Of a stretch of 64,000 nt of DNA, positions 1 through 8,593 are shown piece after piece (within the stretch, counting starts at the first letter, position 1; each line of letters begins with the position of its first letter). Source of the DNA: Agromyces humatus. GTDB taxonomy: Bacteria > Actinomycetota > Actinomycetes > Actinomycetales > Microbacteriaceae. The notes beneath the pieces are model-generated. The model was not told the origin of the DNA, searched no databases, and was given only the letters and a program-made list of their open reading frames with translations. The position numbers were made by a program, and so were the translations under genes. The stretch spans positions 186,001-250,000 of the forward strand of contig NZ_JAJQPD010000001.1 in NCBI RefSeq assembly GCF_021228295.1, read 5' to 3'.

Positions 1-209
1 CGGTGACGGTGCGCTTCGGCGAACCGCTCGACCTCGCACACCACGGCGGCGCGACCTCGGGCCGGGCCCGACGCGCCGCCACCGACGAGATCATGACGGC
101 CATCCAGGCGCTCAGCGGGCAGGAGCCGTCGGGCCGATACAACGAGGTGCCGCCCCACGGTGCGCTCGCGCGACTCGCCGACAAGGTCGTCCCGCGCGAG
201 CGGATGTGA
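1..209 (+). CDS. 1-acyl-sn-glycerol-3-phosphate acyltransferase, C-terminal fragment
   Basis: Only the last 68 or so codons lie in the window; the gene enters from the left edge and stops with TGA at 207-209. The visible tail reads VTVRFGEPLDL, then a basic patch and a helix TDEIMTAIQALSGQEPSG, ending in NEVPP. This resembles the C-terminal end of actinobacterial PlsC-type lysophosphatidic acid acyltransferases, where the V.(F/Y)G.PL.L strand and the 'I...L..' helix close the fold. The catalytic HX4D motif would lie outside the window. If correct, it acylates lysophosphatidic acid at the membrane in phospholipid synthesis. The family call rests on a short tail. Confidence 0.6.
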   Translation, partial: VTVRFGEPLDLAHHGGATSGRARRAATDEIMTAIQALSGQEPSGRYNEVPPHGALARLADKVVPRERM

Positions 210-278
210 ACGGATTTCCCAGCAGATGCCGGTGAGGCTCCCAGCCGACGCCGGTCGTGTGCCGGTATCGTCGCTTCG

Positions 279-1205
279 GTGAATTTCACGAAGTCGGCCG
301 CCCGCATCGTCGCGGCGGTGCTCGTACTCGTCGGCCTCGCAGCCTGCACCTCGCCGACGACTCCGAACGAACCATGGGACGGCGGTGCAGCCACCCGGGT
401 CACCCCGACCCCCGAGTTCGAGATCCCCGACGCAGTGGGATTCGACCCCGGGTTCATCGTGAGCGACGACGCGTTCTACGACAGCGGGGCGATGAGCGAG
501 CGCGAGATCCAGACATTCCTCGGCGGGCTCGACTGCCGCCCGGCCGACGACGTGCCGTGCCTCGCCGATTTCCGCGAGACCACGTCGACCCAGCCCGCCG
601 TCGGCGGGGAGCACTGCGCCGAGTACCGAGGCGCGACTGGCGAACGCGCGAGCCGCATCCTCGCGAAGGTCGCGGTCGCGTGCGGGGTGAGCCCGCGCAC
701 GCTGCTCGTGCTGCTGCAGAAGGAGCAGTCGCTGCTGACCCGGCCGAACGCGTCGGGATACGAGCGCGCCACCGGCTACGCGTGCCCCGACACCGCCGAC
801 TGCGACCAGAAGTACTTCGGGTTCTTCAATCAGGTGTACCACGCGGCGTGGCAGTTCCGGCAGTACACCGAAGAGCCGAAGCGGCAGTACCGCATCGGCA
901 CCGTGAAGGTGCAGTACCACCCCGATGCGGCCTGCGGAGCCACCGCGGTCGACGTGCGGAACCAGGCGACCGCGAACCTGTACAACTACACGCCGTACCA
1001 ACCGAGCCCGGCGACGATCGCCGCCCCCGAGACCGGCGATTCGTGCTCGGCATTCGGCAACCTCAACTTCTGGCGGCTCTGGCACCGTTGGTTCGGCGAC
1101 CCCGAGACCGAGCGCTATCCGGGATTCCTGCCGGCCTGCACCCGACTCATCGGCGGGCACCCGTGCCCGCCGGGCGCGACGCTGCCGGCCGTGCCGGCGA
1201 GCTGA
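279..1205 (+). CDS. Secreted lipoprotein, possibly with a lysozyme-like domain
   Basis: 308 residues from a GTG start. The N-terminus has a basic start, a hydrophobic stretch and a lipobox (VGLAAC, Cys near residue 23), so it should be an exported lipid-anchored protein. The mature part carries several Cys (GLDCRPADDVPC, GEHC, YACPDTADC, DAAC, DSC), suggesting disulphides. The block ASRILAKVAVACGVSPRTLL followed by LLQKEQSLLT resembles the helical core of lysozyme-like/peptidoglycan hydrolase folds, with Glu in KEQ as a candidate catalytic residue. This is fold-level inference, not a family match. A TATCGT -10-like element at 265-270 lies 8 nt before the start, and no Shine-Dalgarno sequence is visible. 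It converges on the OsmC gene with a 3-nt gap. Confidence 0.65.
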   Translation: MNFTKSAARIVAAVLVLVGLAACTSPTTPNEPWDGGAATRVTPTPEFEIPDAVGFDPGFIVSDDAFYDSGAMSEREIQTFLGGLDCRPADDVPCLADFRETTSTQPAVGGEHCAEYRGATGERASRILAKVAVACGVSPRTLLVLLQKEQSLLTRPNASGYERATGYACPDTADCDQKYFGFFNQVYHAAWQFRQYTEEPKRQYRIGTVKVQYHPDAACGATAVDVRNQATANLYNYTPYQPSPATIAAPETGDSCSAFGNLNFWRLWHRWFGDPETERYPGFLPACTRLIGGHPCPPGATLPAVPAS

Positions 1206-1208
1206 CGA

Positions 1209-1685
1209 TCAGCCGACGACGACCGACATCGCCTCGTGGCGCACGGGGAACGCGACCGACGCCGCGATGAAGCACTTCTGCGCCGCCTCGGCATGCAGTT
1301 CGTCGGCGAGCGCGAGCATCGACGCGTCGGCCACCGTCACGGTCGGACGCAAGGTGACCTCGGTGAACGCGCCCCCGCCACGGCCGTCCTCATGCATCGT
1401 GCCCGTCGGGGCGTCGGTGTACGCGCGCACCACGACCCCGTGGTTGGTCGCCACGTGCAGGTACGACAGCATGTGGCACTGGCTGAGTGCGGCGAGCAGC
1501 AGCTCCTCTGGGTTCCAGCGCTCGCGGTCGCCGTGGAAGACGCGGTCGCTCGACCCGTCGATCTCGTGGAGCTTGCCGACGGCGCGCACGACGTGCTGCC
1601 TGCCGTAGGCGCGATAGCCGCTCGTGCCCTCGCCGCGGTCGCCCTGCCACTCGAGTGCCACCTCGTACCGATGTTCGCCCAGCAT
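1209..1685 (-). CDS. OsmC family peroxiredoxin
   Basis: 158 residues. The ATG at 1685 is chosen because GGAGG sits 5 nt upstream; the reading frame is open further upstream but that part is Arg-rich noise. OsmC/Ohr proteins are thiol peroxidases that reduce organic hydroperoxides. Both expected cysteines are visible: one in ELLLAALSQCHMLSYLHVA, one in AAQKCFIAASVAFPV. The NPEELLLAALSQC helix is the family signature. It is a free-standing cytoplasmic protein gene, divergent from gabT across a 95-bp gap. The subgroup (OsmC, Ohr or YhfA-like) cannot be settled here. Confidence 0.88.
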   Translation of the reverse strand: MLGEHRYEVALEWQGDRGEGTSGYRAYGRQHVVRAVGKLHEIDGSSDRVFHGDRERWNPEELLLAALSQCHMLSYLHVATNHGVVVRAYTDAPTGTMHEDGRGGGAFTEVTLRPTVTVADASMLALADELHAEAAQKCFIAASVAFPVRHEAMSVVVG

Positions 1686-1765
1686 CGGATCCTCCGCCTC
1701 TCGCGCCGCCCCGTGACATCCGATTCTGCCGTATGCGCGGCCGCGGTGCGCCCGGCCTGCGGCGA

Positions 1766-1771
1766 TAGGGT
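1766..1771 (+). promoter_or_regulatory. Putative -10 element of gabT (TAGGGT)
   Basis: TAGGGT fits the actinobacterial TAnnnT -10 pattern and ends 9 nt before the gabT ATG, so the transcript would have almost no 5' leader. No Shine-Dalgarno sequence precedes the ATG, which fits leaderless initiation. No clear -35 box was found. Confidence 0.4.
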
Positions 1772-1780
1772 TGAGACACC

Positions 1781-3157
1781 ATGACTGACACCCAGATCTC
1801 CGCCCAGAAGGCTGCCGCCCCCGTCTACTCGGTGCCGCAGCAGCGCAAGGTCGTGACCGCCATCCCCGGTCCGAAGTCTCAGGAGCTGCACGACCGCCGC
1901 TCGAAGGTCGTCTCCGCCGGCGTCTCATCGGCCCTTCCCGTCTACATCGAACGCGCCAACGGCGCGATCCTCGTCGACGTCGACGGCAACCAGTTCATCG
2001 ACTTCGGTGCGGGCATCGGCGTCACGACCGTCGGGCACACCGAGGCGCGTGTCGTCGAAGCGGCCGCGGGGCAGCTGCAGGACGTCATTCACACCCTCTT
2101 CACGATCACGCCCTACGAGGAGTACGTGCGCGTGGCCGAACTGCTCGCCGAGCACACGCCGGGCAGCTGGGCGAAGAAGAGCGTGCTCGTGAACTCGGGG
2201 GCGGAGGCCGTCGAGAACGGCGTGAAGATCGCCCGCAAGTTCACCGGTCGCCGTGGCGTCGCGGTGCTCGACCACGCGTACCACGGACGCACGAACCTCA
2301 CGATGGCGATGAACTTCAAGGCGATGCCGTACGCGAGCGGGTTCGGCCCCCTCGCCGGCGACGTCTACCACGCGCCGAGTTCGTATCCGTACCGCGACGG
2401 GCTCTCGGGCACCGACGCGGCGGCCCGCACCATCGCCTACCTCGAGAAGGTCATCGGCGCGGCAGACCTCGCGTGCCTGGTCGTCGAGCCCATCCAGGGC
2501 GAGGGCGGCTTCATGGTGCCCGCCGACGGGTTCCTGCCGACGCTGCAGGGCTGGTGCACCGAGAACGGCGTCGTCATGATCGCCGATGAGATCCAGTCGG
2601 GCATGGCCCGCACCGGCCGCTACTACGCGAGCGAGCACTTCGACTGGGAGCCCGACCTGGTGCTCTCGGCCAAGGGCATCGCGGGCGGACTGCCCCTCGC
2701 GGCGGTCACCGGCCGGGCCGAGATCATGGATGCCTCGCAGCCCGGCGGCCTCGGCGGCACCTTCGGCGGCAATCCCGTCGCGTGCGCCGCGGCGATCGCG
2801 GTGTTCGAGTCGATCGAGCACGACGACCTGCTGGCCGAGGCACGGCGCATCGAGGCGACCTTCACCGAGGGCCTCGAGCGGCTCAAGCAGCGCTACGACA
2901 TCATCGGCGACATCCGCGGCAAGGGCGCGATGATCGCCATCGAACTCGTGCAGCCCGGCACCGGCGACACCACGAAGGAGCCGAACGCCGAGGCGGTGGG
3001 GGCGCTCGTCGCCTACGCCGCACAGAACGGCGTGCTGTTCCTCAGCGCCGGCACCTATGGCAACGTGCTGCGGTTCCTGCCGAGCCTCGCCGTCACCGAC
3101 GAACTCATCGAAGACGGCCTGCGCGTGCTCGACGACGGCCTCGCGGCCCTCGGCTGA
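1781..3157 (+). CDS. gabT: 4-aminobutyrate--2-oxoglutarate transaminase
   Basis: 458 residues, the usual length for GabT. It is a class III PLP aminotransferase that converts GABA and 2-oxoglutarate to succinic semialdehyde and glutamate. Visible features: the cofactor phosphate site NSGAEAVENGVK near 138-149, the YHGRTN loop near 167-172, IADEIQSG with Asp269 that contacts the pyridine nitrogen, and the Schiff-base lysine Lys298 in LSAKGIAGGLPL. The C-terminal domain is complete. The asparaginase gene starts 3 nt after its stop, so the two are probably co-transcribed. With the polyamine importer and the amine oxidase genes nearby, it probably handles GABA derived from putrescine. No succinic semialdehyde dehydrogenase gene lies in the window. 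Confidence 0.93.
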   Translation: MTDTQISAQKAAAPVYSVPQQRKVVTAIPGPKSQELHDRRSKVVSAGVSSALPVYIERANGAILVDVDGNQFIDFGAGIGVTTVGHTEARVVEAAAGQLQDVIHTLFTITPYEEYVRVAELLAEHTPGSWAKKSVLVNSGAEAVENGVKIARKFTGRRGVAVLDHAYHGRTNLTMAMNFKAMPYASGFGPLAGDVYHAPSSYPYRDGLSGTDAAARTIAYLEKVIGAADLACLVVEPIQGEGGFMVPADGFLPTLQGWCTENGVVMIADEIQSGMARTGRYYASEHFDWEPDLVLSAKGIAGGLPLAAVTGRAEIMDASQPGGLGGTFGGNPVACAAAIAVFESIEHDDLLAEARRIEATFTEGLERLKQRYDIIGDIRGKGAMIAIELVQPGTGDTTKEPNAEAVGALVAYAAQNGVLFLSAGTYGNVLRFLPSLAVTDELIEDGLRVLDDGLAALG

Positions 3158-3160
3158 GTC

Positions 3161-4150
3161 GTGACCGGCACATTCTCCGTCGCAGATTCCGTCGAGCTCG
3201 CCGTGGTCGAACGCAGTGGTTTCATCGAGTCCAGGCACGCCGGCTCCGCCATCGTGCTCTCCCCCGAAGGCGAGGTGCTTCGCGCTCTCGGCGACGTGAC
3301 GACGCCGATCTTCCCGCGCTCCTGCCTGAAGCCGTTCCAAGCGGTCGCCGTGATGACCTCGGGCGTCACGCTGCGAGGCGAAGACGCCGCGATCGCCAGT
3401 GCCAGCCACTCCGGCACCGCAGCACACGTCGCACTCGTGAGAAAGCTCCTCGAGCGCGCCGCGCTGCCCGTGTCCGCTCTCGGCTGTCCGCCCGCCGCGC
3501 CGACCGACCGGGTGGCCCGCGACGAGTTGATCCGCTCAGGTGGGCCGCGTGACCGGGTCTACATGAACTGTTCGGGCAAGCACGCCGCGATGCTCAACGC
3601 GTGCGTCGAGAACGGTTGGTCGCTCGACGACTACCTCGACCCTCACCACCCCCTGCAGAAGCGCATCCTCGACGTCGTCGAGCGCTTCACGGGCGAGCGC
3701 CCCGCCTCGACCGCGGTCGACGGCTGCGGTGCCCCCGTGCACGCCATCAGCCTCACGGCGCTCGGTCGCGGCGTGCAGAAGATCACGACGGCGGCGACGA
3801 CCTCGCCGTTCGCGCTCTACCGCGAGGCAGCCGCGCTCACCGAGGCCGTTCGCGAGCACCCGTGGGCGGTCGGCGGACCCGGTCAGCCAGACACGGTCGC
3901 GATCGAACGGCTCGGGGTCTTCGCGAAGGTCGGGGCCGAAGGCGTCATGGTCATGACGGCGAAGAACGGCACGACCACGGCGCTCAAGGTGCTCGACGGT
4001 TCCTCGCGCGCGTCGACGATCATCGCGCTGCGACTGCTCGCCGCAGCGGGTGCCGTCGACGACGAGGCGATCGACGCCGTGCAGACCGAGCTCGATCTCT
4101 GGGTCATGGGCGGCGAACGACGGGTCGGCAGCGTACGCGCCACCATCTGA
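3161..4150 (+). CDS. L-asparaginase II family amidohydrolase
   Basis: 329 residues from GTG, 3 nt after gabT. It belongs to the asparaginase II type found in Actinobacteria and Rhizobium (PF06089), distinct from E. coli AnsA/AnsB. Signature blocks: ELAVVERSGFIESRHAGSAI, the IFPRSCLKPFQA loop, SASHSGTAAHV, YMNCSGKHAAML and STAVDGCGAPVHA. The reaction is L-asparagine to aspartate and ammonia, presumably in the cytoplasm as there is no signal peptide. Pairing with gabT suggests a nitrogen-scavenging unit. The 3' end faces potC, with a strong hairpin between them. Confidence 0.87.
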   Translation: MTGTFSVADSVELAVVERSGFIESRHAGSAIVLSPEGEVLRALGDVTTPIFPRSCLKPFQAVAVMTSGVTLRGEDAAIASASHSGTAAHVALVRKLLERAALPVSALGCPPAAPTDRVARDELIRSGGPRDRVYMNCSGKHAAMLNACVENGWSLDDYLDPHHPLQKRILDVVERFTGERPASTAVDGCGAPVHAISLTALGRGVQKITTAATTSPFALYREAAALTEAVREHPWAVGGPGQPDTVAIERLGVFAKVGAEGVMVMTAKNGTTTALKVLDGSSRASTIIALRLLAAAGAVDDEAIDAVQTELDLWVMGGERRVGSVRATI

Positions 4151-4198
4151 ACGGGTCCGCATGGCGCGTGCCCACGGCTCACGCGCTCACGAAGCGAA

Positions 4199-4233
4199 CG
4201 GATGCCGCGGGGGCGACTCCCCCGCGGCATCCG
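4199..4233. terminator. Bidirectional hairpin between asparaginase and potC
   Basis: A perfect 15-bp inverted repeat, CGGATGCCGCGGGGG at 4199-4213 and its complement at 4219-4233, encloses a 5-nt loop (cgact). It lies in the 126-bp gap between two convergent genes. There is no long T run, as is common for actinobacterial terminators. The stem contains the CGGATGCC word that recurs elsewhere in the window. Confidence 0.75.
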
Positions 4234-4276
4234 CCATACTCGGCCTCGGTTCGGGTCGCCGAGGCTCACACTCGCG

Positions 4277-5179
4277 TCAGCTGAGCTTGGCGAGGCGCTT
4301 CGCGCGTGCCGCCCTCGACACCTGCGCGACGATCACGAGCACGAGGGCGAAGAGGAACACCGCCGACGCGATCACGTTGGCTTCGGCGGGGATGCCGCGC
4401 GACGCCGAGATGTAGATGTACTTCGGGAACGTCGACACCGAGCCCGAGTTGAAGTTGGTGATGATGAAGTCGTCGAAGCTCAGGGCGAACGAGAGCAGTG
4501 CCGCCGCCAGGATGCCGGGCACGAGCAGCGGGAACGTGACCCGCCAGAACACCTGCGACGGTGAACCGTAGAGATCTCGCCCGGCCTCTTCGAGCGCCGG
4601 ATCGAGGCTCGCGACGCGAGCCTTGACCGTGACCACGACGAAGCTGATGCAGAACATCGTGTGCGCCAGGATGATCGTCGTCATGTCTTTCGGGACGCCC
4701 ACCGCGAGGAACTGCGCCGCGAGGCCCGCGCCCAGGACGACCTCGGGGGTGGCCATCGGCAGGAAGAGCAGCAGGCTGATCGACGACCTGGCGCGGAACC
4801 GGTAGCGTACGAGCGCGATCGCGATCATCGTGCCCAGCGTCGTGGCGATGACCGTCGCGACGAGGCCGATCACGATGCTGTTGGCGAAGGCCTCGCACAC
4901 CGCGCCGCCCTCGACGTTGCAGACGTTGAGCCACTTGTCGAACGTGAAGCCGCGCCACGAGATGTTCGACTTGATGGAGTCGTTGAACGAGAACACGAGC
5001 GTGTAGACGATCGGGATGAGCAGGAACACGAACGCGAGGACGGTGTAGACGGGCAGCAGCCAGTCGCCGAGACCGATGCGCTGCCGTCGCACGCGCCCGC
5101 CGCGATGCCCCGAGTCCTCGAGTTGCTCGCTCTCTTGGAGCCCGCCGAGCACGGCGGCTGCCTGGACTTCGCCGCTCAC
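4277..5179 (-). CDS. potC: Polyamine-type ABC transporter permease (PotC-like)
   Basis: 300 residues from a GTG that overlaps the potB stop (GTGA). It is an inner-membrane binding-protein-dependent permease with about six hydrophobic segments; the first is LLPVYTVLAFVFLLIPIVY. The EAA loop is visible as LEEAGRDLYGSPSQVFWRVTFPLL, the contact site for the ATPase. The DDFIITNFNSG segment is typical of PotC/PotI permeases. The first 40 or so residues are hydrophilic and Glu/Arg-rich, a longer tail than in E. coli PotC. It is the last gene of potDABC and ends before the 4199-4233 hairpin. Substrate (spermidine, putrescine or a related amine) is inferred from the family and neighbours. Confidence 0.9.
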   Translation of the reverse strand: MSGEVQAAAVLGGLQESEQLEDSGHRGGRVRRQRIGLGDWLLPVYTVLAFVFLLIPIVYTLVFSFNDSIKSNISWRGFTFDKWLNVCNVEGGAVCEAFANSIVIGLVATVIATTLGTMIAIALVRYRFRARSSISLLLFLPMATPEVVLGAGLAAQFLAVGVPKDMTTIILAHTMFCISFVVVTVKARVASLDPALEEAGRDLYGSPSQVFWRVTFPLLVPGILAAALLSFALSFDDFIITNFNSGSVSTFPKYIYISASRGIPAEANVIASAVFLFALVLVIVAQVSRAARAKRLAKLS

Positions 5180-6087
5180 AGCAGGTCCTCCGTTCCGGAA
5201 CGCCTCACGTAGATGCCGACGAGCACGAGGATCGCGGCCATGAGGATGATCGACAGCGCCGCGGCCGCCGGGTAATTGAGCAGCACGAGGAAGTTCGCCT
5301 CGATGACGTTGCCCATCATCTGCGTGTCGGGCCCGCCGAGGAAGTCGCGACTCGCATTCACGTAGTCGCCCGCGGCCGGGATGAAGGTCAGCAGCGTGCC
5401 CGCCACGATGCCCGGCATCGAGAGCGGGATCGTCACCTTTCGGAACACCGTGAACGGGTTGGCGTAGAGGTCGCTGCCCGCCTCGAGGTAGCGCAGGTCG
5501 AGGCGCTCGAGGGTCGTGTACAGCGGCAGCGTCATGAACGGGATGAAGTTGTAGGTCAACCCGAAGATGACGGCGGCCGGTGTGCCGGTGAAGTGCGCAT
5601 CGGGTGCCATCAGCGAGAGCGCCTTCAGCGAGGTGATGATGAACGACTCGTCGGAGAGCAACTGCTTCCACGCGAGGGTGCGCAGCAGGAAGCTGATGAA
5701 GAACGGTGCGATCACGAGGACGAGCATGACGCTCTGCAGCAGCGGCCAGCGCCGCGCCTTCACGCCGATGAAGTACGCGAGGGGGTAGCTGAACGCGAGG
5801 GCGAGCACCGTCGCGACGAGCGCGTAGCCGAACGAACGCAGGATGTGCGGCCAGTACTCCTGCACCACGGTGACGTAGTTCTGCCAGTTGAACGCGTAGT
5901 CGTAGACGCCGATGTCACCGAACTCGTTCGGCGCCTGCAGCGACGTGAGGATGAGCGAGATGAGTGGCGTCAGGAAGAAGAGCACCATGTAGAGGATGCC
6001 GGGCAGGAGGAGGAAGAGCGCGATCCGGCTCTTCCGCTTCGGTGCCTGCGGCTGCGCCTCCGTCGTGGCGAACGCTGCGAAGGCCAT
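5176..6087 (-). CDS. potB: Polyamine-type ABC transporter permease (PotB-like)
   Basis: 303 residues. The ATG at 6087 begins MAFAAFATTEAQPQAPKRKS and lies 2 nt after the potA stop. Six hydrophobic segments follow, starting with IALFLLLPGILYMVLFFLTP. The EAA motif is LEAGSDLYANPFTVFRKVTIPL. The segment IPAAGDYVNASRDFLGGPDT is typical of PotB. It forms the membrane channel with PotC. The longer open frame upstream overlaps potA and is not used. Confidence 0.9.
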   Translation of the reverse strand: MAFAAFATTEAQPQAPKRKSRIALFLLLPGILYMVLFFLTPLISLILTSLQAPNEFGDIGVYDYAFNWQNYVTVVQEYWPHILRSFGYALVATVLALAFSYPLAYFIGVKARRWPLLQSVMLVLVIAPFFISFLLRTLAWKQLLSDESFIITSLKALSLMAPDAHFTGTPAAVIFGLTYNFIPFMTLPLYTTLERLDLRYLEAGSDLYANPFTVFRKVTIPLSMPGIVAGTLLTFIPAAGDYVNASRDFLGGPDTQMMGNVIEANFLVLLNYPAAAALSIILMAAILVLVGIYVRRSGTEDLL

Positions 6088-6089
6088 CG

Positions 6090-7295
6090 TCAGCTCTCCT
6101 CGAGCTCCGCGACGAGCGCTTCGCGACGCTGCACGGCGATGGCGTGCGTGTCGTCGTCTGCTGCGAACTTCCCGGCGTCCGCCGGGTCGTCGTCGAGACC
6201 GAAGCCGTGCTCGACATCCCAGCTGACCCATACCTCGTCGCCCTCGGACGCGATCGGGCCGATGCCGATGTTCTGCGCGAAGACGGTCACCGTGCCGACG
6301 CCGGTGATCGACACGATGTACTGCGTGCTGACACCCGAGAACGACACGTCGATGACGTGACCGGGGCCGAGCACGTTGCGCGACGGCGACACCGCCGGTG
6401 CATCGCGGTGGAGCGCGACCTTCTCGGGCCGCACCCCGATGGTGACCTCGCCCTGGTGTCGTGCGGCGCGAGTGGTGGGCACGACCAGGCGCGTTCCCTG
6501 CACGTCGACCGCGATCGCGGTGTCGGTCGTGCCGGCGACCCTGCCGGTGAACAGGTTGGACTGGCCGAGGAAGTTGGCGACGAACACCGTGCGCGGGAGC
6601 TCGTAGAGCTGTTCGGGCGCGCCCATCTGCTCGATCGAGCCCTTGTTCATGACGGCGACGGTGTCGGCCATGGTCATGGCCTCCTCCTGGTCGTGCGTCA
6701 CGTGGAGGAACGTGAGGCCGACCTCTTCCTGGATCGTCTTGAGCTCGAGCTGCATCTGCCGACGCAGCTTCAGGTCGAGCGCGCCGAGTGGCTCGTCGAG
6801 CAGTAGCAAGGCCGGACGGTTGACGATCGCCCGGGCGAGCGCCACGCGCTGCTGCTGCCCGCCCGAGAGCTGCGCCGGGCGACGCTGCGCCAGGTGGTCG
6901 AGCTCGACGAGCCGCAGCGCCTCGTGCGCGCGGGCGTCGGCGTCGCCGATGCGGCGGCGCCTCAACCCGAATGCGACGTTCTCGATGATCGACATGTGCG
7001 GGAACAGCGCATAACTCTGGAACACTGTGTTGACCGGGCGCTGATGCGCCTTCGTCTCGGTGACGTCGGTGCCGCCGATGAGGATGCGTCCGCGCGTGGG
7101 CTCCTCGAGCCCGGCGACGAGGCGCAATGTCGTCGTCTTACCGCAGCCGGAGGGGCCGAGCAGGGCGAAGAACGATCCGGCGGGGATGGTCAGGTCGAGC
7201 TCTTCGATCGCGGTGAATCCGGGGAAGCGCTTCTGGATTCCTACGAGCTCGAGGTCGGCACCTCGCTCGGCGAATTCGCGAACGGACACGCTCAC
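6090..7295 (-). CDS. potA: Polyamine-type ABC transporter ATP-binding protein (PotA-like)
   Basis: 401 residues from a GTG overlapping the potD stop. Walker A is GPSGCGKTTT, the Q-loop is NTVFQSYALFPHM, the signature is LSGGQQQRVALARA, Walker B is LLLLDEPLGALD and the switch His is in HVTHDQEEA. The C-terminal third (from about 255) is a TOBE-type regulatory domain, with VTIGVRPEKV. The length is slightly above E. coli PotA (378) because of an acidic C-terminal tail (GLDDDPADAGKFAADDD). It energises import of the PotD-delivered substrate. Confidence 0.92.
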   Translation of the reverse strand: MSVSVREFAERGADLELVGIQKRFPGFTAIEELDLTIPAGSFFALLGPSGCGKTTTLRLVAGLEEPTRGRILIGGTDVTETKAHQRPVNTVFQSYALFPHMSIIENVAFGLRRRRIGDADARAHEALRLVELDHLAQRRPAQLSGGQQQRVALARAIVNRPALLLLDEPLGALDLKLRRQMQLELKTIQEEVGLTFLHVTHDQEEAMTMADTVAVMNKGSIEQMGAPEQLYELPRTVFVANFLGQSNLFTGRVAGTTDTAIAVDVQGTRLVVPTTRAARHQGEVTIGVRPEKVALHRDAPAVSPSRNVLGPGHVIDVSFSGVSTQYIVSITGVGTVTVFAQNIGIGPIASEGDEVWVSWDVEHGFGLDDDPADAGKFAADDDTHAIAVQRREALVAELEES

Positions 7296-8506
7296 GACCC
7301 CAGCAGAATGGCCTGGAACTCGGCCTGGTACTTCTGCTCTTCGGCACCCGAGAGCGAGCGGAAGATGTGCGCCTGCGACAGCGTCTCTTCATTCGGGAAG
7401 ATCAGCTGGTTCTCCGCGAGTTCGGGGTCGATCGCGATCGCGGCCTCCTTGGCACCGACGACCGGGGTGATGTAGTTCACCCAGGCGGCCACCTCGGCGG
7501 CGACCTCGGGCTCGTAGTAGTAGTTGATGAGCGTCTCGGCGTTGGTCTTCCGCGGCGAGCCGATCGGCACGATGAAGTTGTCGTTCCAGAGCGTTCCGCC
7601 CGCCGATGGGATCGCGAACTCCCACTTGTCGCCGGCCTCGGCGTTGATCACCGTGATGTCGCCCGACCAGACGATCGCGGCGAGCGTGTCTTCGCTCTTC
7701 AGGTCTTCGAGGTACGAGTTGCCCTTGATGTTGCGCACCTGGCCATCGGCGACCTGCTTGTCGAGCTCCTCGATCGCCGCACTGAACTCCGCGTCGCCCC
7801 AGTCGCCGGCGATGTCGACGCCCTGCTCGAGCATGATGCAGCCCATCGTGTCGCGCATCTCGGAGAGGACGCCGACACGGCCCTTGAGCGACGCATCCCA
7901 GAGGTCGGACACGCTCGAGAGCCCGCCGGGGATCGCCTCCTTGTTCCAGGCGATGCCGGCGAAGCCGCCCTGCCACGGCACCGAGAACTTGCGCTCGGGA
8001 TCGAAGTCGGGATTCTGCAGTGAAGGCGTGAGGTTCGCGAGATTCGGCAGGTTCGCGTGGTCGAGCTCCTGCCCGTAGCCGAGCCTGATCCAGCGGGCGA
8101 TCATCCAGTCGGTGAGCACCGAGAGATCGGCACCGATGTCCTGGCCCAGTGCGAGCTGGTCTTTCACCTTGCCGTAGTAGGTGTTGTTGTCGTCGACGGC
8201 GACCTCGTAGTTGACCTCGATGCCGGTCTCCTCGGTGAACGCGACCAACGTCGGGTAGTTGCCGGCGTCGTCCTCGTCGATGTAGGCCGCCCAGTTCGCC
8301 CAGTTGAGCGTCTTGTCGGTCGACGACGTGTCGGCGGCGGGCGTGGGCTTCGTTGCGCCGCCACCGGCCGAGCACGCCGCGAGTGCCAGCGCGGTCGCGC
8401 CGGCTCCCGCGCCGGCGAGCAGAGTACGGCGGTTCAGCTGTGCTCGGCGCGCCTGCGCGATCAGGCTGCGGATCATCGGGTCTTGGGGAAGAGGCCGGGG
8501 GCTCAC
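7292..8506 (-). CDS. potD: Polyamine-type ABC transporter substrate-binding lipoprotein (PotD-like)
   Basis: 404 residues from GTG 8506, chosen because GGAG lies 6 nt upstream; in-frame ATGs at 8518 and 8533 are alternatives without a clear ribosome site. The N-terminus has NRRTLL followed by a hydrophobic stretch and lipobox ALAAC, so it looks like a Tat-type lipoprotein signal. The mature protein shows PotD/F features: LNWANWAAYID, DLSVLTDWMIARW, VPWQGGFAGIAWN and the hinge block AAIVWSGDITVINAEAG. It should capture polyamine outside the membrane and pass it to PotBC. It is the first gene of potDABC and follows the 18-kb signalling cluster on the same strand after 87 bp. Confidence 0.9.
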   Translation of the reverse strand: MSPRPLPQDPMIRSLIAQARRAQLNRRTLLAGAGAGATALALAACSAGGGATKPTPAADTSSTDKTLNWANWAAYIDEDDAGNYPTLVAFTEETGIEVNYEVAVDDNNTYYGKVKDQLALGQDIGADLSVLTDWMIARWIRLGYGQELDHANLPNLANLTPSLQNPDFDPERKFSVPWQGGFAGIAWNKEAIPGGLSSVSDLWDASLKGRVGVLSEMRDTMGCIMLEQGVDIAGDWGDAEFSAAIEELDKQVADGQVRNIKGNSYLEDLKSEDTLAAIVWSGDITVINAEAGDKWEFAIPSAGGTLWNDNFIVPIGSPRKTNAETLINYYYEPEVAAEVAAWVNYITPVVGAKEAAIAIDPELAENQLIFPNEETLSQAHIFRSLSGAEEQKYQAEFQAILLGS

Positions 8507-8522
8507 GAGCGACTCCATTCGT

Positions 8523-8570
8523 TGCAGGCTCATTCGGGGTGGGAAGATACTGACACACTGCAGGCCCATT
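8523..8570 (-). promoter_or_regulatory. Direct repeat in the potD upstream region
   Basis: Two near-identical words, tgcaggctcatt (8523-8534) and tgcaggcccatt (8559-8570), lie 36 bp apart (start to start) in the 87-bp gap between the FtsK-like gene and potD. The gap is less GC-rich than its surroundings, especially at 8575-8600, as expected for a promoter. The repeats could bind a regulator such as the nearby Lrp protein; this is inference. The inner copy overlaps alternative potD start codons. Confidence 0.35.
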
Positions 8571-8593
8571 TGCTCCCAATAATGTCCGAATCG

